Assembly (NCBI GenBank): GCA_047619685.1
Contig: JBLHLC010000012.1
Span: forward strand, 1 to 64,000
Length of the DNA stretch: 64,000 nt
Source of the DNA: JABDJZ01 sp047619685
GTDB taxonomy: Bacteria > Bacteroidota > Rhodothermia > Rhodothermales > UBA10348
Direction: 5' to 3'
This document shows, piece by piece, positions 60,439-64,000 of the stretch (the first letter of the stretch is position 1; each line of letters begins with the position of its first letter). The notes under the pieces were generated by a model, which was not told the origin of the DNA, made no database searches, and worked only from the letters and a program-made list of their open reading frames with translations. Position numbers and translations under genes: made by a program.

Positions 60439-62589
60439 TTAGACCAAGCCCCTCCGTTTTCTCAGAAACCACTCTACCGTCAGGAGCACCAGGACCACAA
60501 TCATGAAAGGGTACCGCTGCCATAGCCGGAAGGAGGACTCCACCACACGCGTCCGGTTGTTGAAGGACCCGCCGGTTCGCATGGAGGTGCCAAGTCCCTG
60601 CCGAGTGGATGCCGTCATCGCTTGGCCACCCGAGCGAAGCGCCAATTGTCGCATCAATGCCAGGTCGGCTTGGGTGTCCCTGAATTCCAGTCCAAGGGGG
60701 CCGACCGAAAAGGCGCCTCTGTCCGACCCGATTTCAGCGTCGTCCGCACGGGCCAGGGCCGAAAAGGAGTACGAGCCTTCGGGAAGGACACCGGCGGTTG
60801 CGCGGTACCGGCCGGATCCGATGGCACGCATGGCAAACGGCAGCACGGAACCGTCGGGCGTCCGAAGCTCGATGTCTACCGTGGCCCCCGATACGGGTTG
60901 GGCGCTTTCATCGTAAACCTGCCCCGAGAATTCCACGGACTCGCCGCCCTCGAAGGCGGTTCTGGTTGGGCGAATGCGGACCGGGCGGTCGTCCTCGGGA
61001 GCGGCGAGCCACTGCACCAGATTGCTCACCAGTCCGGGCCAGACAGGGTCGTAGAGTTGGAGGCTCTCCGGCAGATTGCCCCATCGCCAGGCACCGGAAG
61101 CCAGCAGGGCCGCGGAACGTGCGCCGGCGCGTCGCCGGACGACGATGGCAGGATCGTCCAGGCCAACGCCTCGAATCAAGGCGGTACCGAGGACCTGGGC
61201 ATCCGGCGCAACTTGCCACGAGACATCCGTCAACGTGAGCGGCGGCAGAGACTCCCAGGCGTCTCCGGGTACGTCCGCCGGTAGATCAAAAATCGGGTGG
61301 CGCCGGCCGGCCGCGGCCAGGACCAGAGTCCCCTCGGTGCGTCCTGAACGCAGAACCCGAGGCTGAACCGGGAGGGAGGCCCCCAGACGCTGCATGAGTT
61401 GTAGGTCGGTGCCGTGGCCCATCGCGAAGAGTATCGGAGTCCCATCCGAAACGGCGGAGGCTATCCTGTCGAGATCGCCGATATCGGTGCCTGCCGAGGG
61501 GTAGCCTGCGAGCACGATAAGGTCGTAGTCGTCCAACAGCGGCATCGCCCCTTGGAAGTACCCGCCCGAGGGGCGCCGTACAAAAAAGTCCAACTCAGTC
61601 TCTTCATCAACTACAAGCGCACTTCGCAAGGCGGCCAGATCGGGCCCCGGGTTACCGCCCAGGAGGAGGATGCGCCGTTTGGACTCAACGACCTGGACTG
61701 AAACGCCGGCGGTGTTGTTGCGAAAGGTGAACTCACCATCGGACCGGGAGACACTGATCGTGTACCGTACCAGTCCAGTGGTGTCAGGAGTAACCTCCAA
61801 TCGGACACTTGCTTCGCCGTCCTGAGCAGGGAGATTCACCTGTTCCTGGTCCAGCACCGCGCCCTGGCTCGAGACCCGCACGGTCACCCGCTGATTTGGA
61901 AAGCCGTTGTGCCGAACCCCCACCTCAATGGGCAACGCGGTGTTTCGGTAGGCCAGTTCGTTGGTTTGCACTCTCCTGACCTGGACATCCCTGCGCGCGG
62001 TGGTGTCACCCACCGTTATGGTGTTGATGGGAACTGCAAATCGATCGGCAAGATGTATCGGATTTCGGCCCGTGTTGTAGCGGCCGTCGGAGATCAGGAC
62101 CACCGCCTGCAGGTTGGTCTCTCTCAATTCTTCGGCGGCTTCGTCCAGCGCTCGGGAGATGTCCGTCCGCCCAGCCGAGAAGAGCGTCGAATCCAACGAC
62201 GGATCCGGTATGGACTCAACGGCAGTCAGGGTCGACCCGAAACGGAAGAACCGGAGGTCCGCTCCCTGTAGTTCTCCCTGGAGTGCAGCGGCCGCCGCAA
62301 TGACCTCGCCCCGCCCGACGGAATCGGACGCAACGTTGACGCTCTGACTGTCGTCCAGCAACACCGCAATTACAGGGCGGTCCTCTTCCTGCGTCTCCCG
62401 GGTGAGTAATGGCTCAACCAGCAGGAACACCAATATGCCCATGCTCAGAAAGCGGAGCACACTCAGTCCAATCCTGCCGGCGCCTTCTACCTTCGGAACC
62501 GTGCCGTGGTATAACCAAACGGCTCCTGCAGCCACAAGACCCAGCAGGAGTGCCAGCAACCAAGGGGAGAGGCCAAGCGTCAGCGACAT
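60439..62589 (-). CDS. Large VWA-type membrane protein
   Basis: A 716-residue protein with membrane helices at about 5-25 and 40-60 at the N-terminus and about 690-710 at the C-terminus. After the N-terminal helices a VWA domain begins with a MIDAS-like DDSQS (VIAVLLDDSQSVN). Beyond it are beta-rich domains and, near 300-420, a glutamine-amidotransferase-like alpha/beta fold (RRILLLGGNPGPDLAALRSA, LIVLAGYP) often found in this architecture. Related Bacteroidota proteins lie beside MoxR/DUF58 genes, which are not here. Its start overlaps the subtilase stop by 1 nt (TGATG). Confidence 0.75.
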   Translation of the reverse strand: MSLTLGLSPWLLALLLGLVAAGAVWLYHGTVPKVEGAGRIGLSVLRFLSMGILVFLLVEPLLTRETQEEDRPVIAVLLDDSQSVNVASDSVGRGEVIAAAAALQGELQGADLRFFRFGSTLTAVESIPDPSLDSTLFSAGRTDISRALDEAAEELRETNLQAVVLISDGRYNTGRNPIHLADRFAVPINTITVGDTTARRDVQVRRVQTNELAYRNTALPIEVGVRHNGFPNQRVTVRVSSQGAVLDQEQVNLPAQDGEASVRLEVTPDTTGLVRYTISVSRSDGEFTFRNNTAGVSVQVVESKRRILLLGGNPGPDLAALRSALVVDEETELDFFVRRPSGGYFQGAMPLLDDYDLIVLAGYPSAGTDIGDLDRIASAVSDGTPILFAMGHGTDLQLMQRLGASLPVQPRVLRSGRTEGTLVLAAAGRRHPIFDLPADVPGDAWESLPPLTLTDVSWQVAPDAQVLGTALIRGVGLDDPAIVVRRRAGARSAALLASGAWRWGNLPESLQLYDPVWPGLVSNLVQWLAAPEDDRPVRIRPTRTAFEGGESVEFSGQVYDESAQPVSGATVDIELRTPDGSVLPFAMRAIGSGRYRATAGVLPEGSYSFSALARADDAEIGSDRGAFSVGPLGLEFRDTQADLALMRQLALRSGGQAMTASTRQGLGTSMRTGGSFNNRTRVVESSFRLWQRYPFMIVVLVLLTVEWFLRKRRGLV

Positions 62590-64000
62590 CAGCGAACCAC
62601 TGAAACGGAGCCGTGGGCCACCGACTGTCCCGCCGCCACGCGGAAGCCGTACCAGCCGGAAGCGCCATTGGGAAGCGGAAGCTCAAGCCGATGGACCCCG
62701 GAGTAAAGGTTGGACCAGGCCGCCGTCGAGACGCGCCGACCCAACAAGTCAAAAACAACAACGCTTGCGTCCCCGGCCGCAGGCATGGCAAGTTCGATCC
62801 ACACGGGCCCGGCCGCAGGATTCGGGTAGGCCGTCGCGCGCAGTTCTGCGGTCGTGGGGACCTCTTCTTCAACGTCCACTCCCCAGATCGCAGCGGCAGC
62901 CAGTGCCGCCTCGGCGTCTACAATACCATACCCGATGTTGTTGTTGGGGTTGCCCGCCAAACTGGATGTGGTCCACAGGATCTCGCGAACATCAATGGGG
63001 CCCAGAGCCGCGTTCACTTCCAGCATTTGGGCCACTATGCCGGCCACCATGGGGCTGGAGAATGATGTGCCATTTCCGCCGAACGAGTAACCAGAGCCGC
63101 TGGCAATGGTCACACCGCTTCCCATCGCGCTTACGTCAGGCTTGATTCGGCCGTCCGCACTCGGGCCATGCCCACTGAAGGTCGAGCGGATACGCGTGTC
63201 GGTGACCGAGCCAACCGCAATTATGGAGTCGGCGTCCGCCGGGCTTGTTATGAAGAACCACGAGCCGTTGCCTTCATTCCCGGCGCTATTGACGAATATC
63301 ACACCCAGCGAAGCGGCGAGGTCGGCGGCGCGGGTCGTGATGGCCGTGTCGCCGTCCAGATCTGCGTACACGTAGTCGGTCTGGCCCGGATCGAATTCAG
63401 AGTACCCCAGAGAACAGTTGACCACATCGGCCCCCATGCTCTCCAGCCATTCCATCCCCGCCACGAAGTTGTCCTCCTCCTGATTGGTTTCGGTGGGGGT
63501 ATACTCGGTACGGGCCATCAGGATGTCGGCGCCATGCGCGGGGCCAATCAGCGTCCCCTCGGCAAATCCGGCCGCGACGCTCAACACAGACAACGCATGA
63601 CGGTGAAAGTCGTCTGGTTGTCCGGTAAAGTTCTCCTGGCCCTTTAGTCGGCCGCTGTTTGTGATGTGGGTCAGGGCGGGGTGCGTGATGGTGCCGGCGC
63701 CGGTATCGATGATCCCAAGCATCACGCCAGCACCAGAAAGTCCGGCTTCGAGTCCGGGGATGGCGTTCACCACATCCAACTGGGTAAAGGAGGCGCCGTA
63801 GTCCAGACGGTAGGTGTTGGGTCCGGGCGGCTGAACGGGTCCAAAGGGGCGTTGGCCTTCTTCGAAGCTGGCCACGCCGCGTGAGACGCCGACCAATTTG
63901 ATGCTCTTGACGTAAGGGAGCGCCGCCGCAGCCTCCGCCTCCGAAGATGACATCCAGGCCGAAACCGCGTTGAACCACCGGCTTCTGACGAGCGGCTCGC
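62589..64000 (-). CDS. Subtilisin-like S8 peptidase with C-terminal sorting domain (5' end outside window)
   Basis: The frame stays open to the right edge (upstream codons read EPLVRSRWFNAVSAW), so the true start and signal peptide are outside. The ATG at 63953 is internal. Visible is the prodomain end (LPYVKSIKLVGVSR), then the catalytic Asp in IIDTGAG, His in HRHALSVLS, and Ser in GNGTSFSSPMVAG. The His motif differs from the usual HGT form, but the histidine is kept. The C-terminal region (about 375 on; TAYPNPAAGPVWIELAMPAA, VFDLLGRRV) is a T9SS type-A-like sorting domain. It should be secreted or surface-bound. Confidence 0.9.
   Translation of the reverse strand, partial: EPLVRSRWFNAVSAWMSSSEAEAAAALPYVKSIKLVGVSRGVASFEEGQRPFGPVQPPGPNTYRLDYGASFTQLDVVNAIPGLEAGLSGAGVMLGIIDTGAGTITHPALTHITNSGRLKGQENFTGQPDDFHRHALSVLSVAAGFAEGTLIGPAHGADILMARTEYTPTETNQEEDNFVAGMEWLESMGADVVNCSLGYSEFDPGQTDYVYADLDGDTAITTRAADLAASLGVIFVNSAGNEGNGSWFFITSPADADSIIAVGSVTDTRIRSTFSGHGPSADGRIKPDVSAMGSGVTIASGSGYSFGGNGTSFSSPMVAGIVAQMLEVNAALGPIDVREILWTTSSLAGNPNNNIGYGIVDAEAALAAAAIWGVDVEEEVPTTAELRATAYPNPAAGPVWIELAMPAAGDASVVVFDLLGRRVSTAAWSNLYSGVHRLELPLPNGASGWYGFRVAAGQSVAHGSVSVVR

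Noticed and set aside
1..64000. CRISPR arrays, insertion sequences, prophage, toxin-antitoxin or restriction systems
   Set aside because: No spaced direct repeats, transposase or integrase motifs, phage structural genes or defence enzymes were seen on either strand.

Overview
The window is about 60% GC, densely coded on both strands, and reads as the chromosome of a free-living, aerobic, Gram-negative bacterium. The best fit is the Bacteroidota/Rhodothermota side of the tree, close to Rhodothermales. Pointers are a FecI-type sigma factor and FecR-type anti-sigma factor with an STN-domain TonB receptor, a subtilase with a C-terminal secretion/sorting-like domain, several lipoproteins with carboxypeptidase-regulatory, FG-GAP/UnbV and lamin-tail modules, and an 'AHQLGTP' histidine kinase. 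This placement is inferred from gene content; there is no rRNA in the window. I found no tRNA, rRNA, CRISPR array, insertion sequence or prophage. No gene-free stretch exceeds about 240 bp.

Layout. 1-4.2 kb (+): 3' part of secF, a STAS-domain protein, a strong terminator, purA, a sensor histidine kinase. 4.2-6.9 kb: a minus-strand pair (SAM hydrolase and a membrane protein with degenerate sigma-factor features) divergent from a YraN nuclease-fold protein. 6.9-13.4 kb (-): a very large TPR/FG-GAP/UnbV lipoprotein, a carboxypeptidase-regulatory-domain protein and an acyl-CoA synthetase. 13.5-21.5 kb: a nine-repeat lipoprotein, the tyrosine-degradation pair hmgA-hppD, a NUDIX hydrolase with a translationally coupled lipoprotein, a 3'-truncated tonB-like gene, an AcuI/YhdH reductase and an acyl-ACP thioesterase. 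21.5-27 kb: a stand-alone GspE-N-domain protein beside a GspE/PilB ATPase, then PEP carboxylase. 27.1-32.5 kb (+): an iron-uptake-type signalling cassette (sigma factor, LTxxQ lipoprotein, anti-sigma factor, STN TonB receptor). 32.5-38.7 kb: lipoproteins, a GltS-like transporter coupled to a PlsC acyltransferase, an HU protein coupled to a zinc-ribbon/TPR membrane protein, and a TPM-domain protein. 38.7-47.4 kb (-): an iron-sulfur block (barrel protein, hemW, two DUF192 lipoproteins, sufA, then sufB-sufC-sufD-sufS-sufE-sufT) with a perfect palindrome just upstream of sufB. 47.5-51.6 kb (+): a tightly overlapping fixABCX electron-transfer operon followed by a rhomboid protease. 51.6-57.4 kb (-): a DksA/TraR zinc-finger protein, clpC, a second A-type Fe-S carrier and a lamin-tail-domain protein. 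57.4-64 kb: a DUF2339 membrane protein, an M20 amidohydrolase, a VWA membrane protein and a subtilase cut by the window end.

How it works together: much of the window serves iron and redox metabolism. The TonB receptor cassette would import a substrate under sigma/anti-sigma control. The suf operon builds Fe-S clusters, and A-type carriers and HemW depend on or deliver such cofactors. FixABCX passes electrons from NADH through flavins to quinone and a ferredoxin-like partner. The rest is core metabolism, envelope lipoproteins and protein quality control. I see no defence island or other clearly new system. The less ordinary items are the truncated tonB, the sigma-like membrane protein, the lipoprotein placed between sigma and anti-sigma factor, the PlsC acyltransferase with an extra C-terminal domain, and the palindrome at suf.
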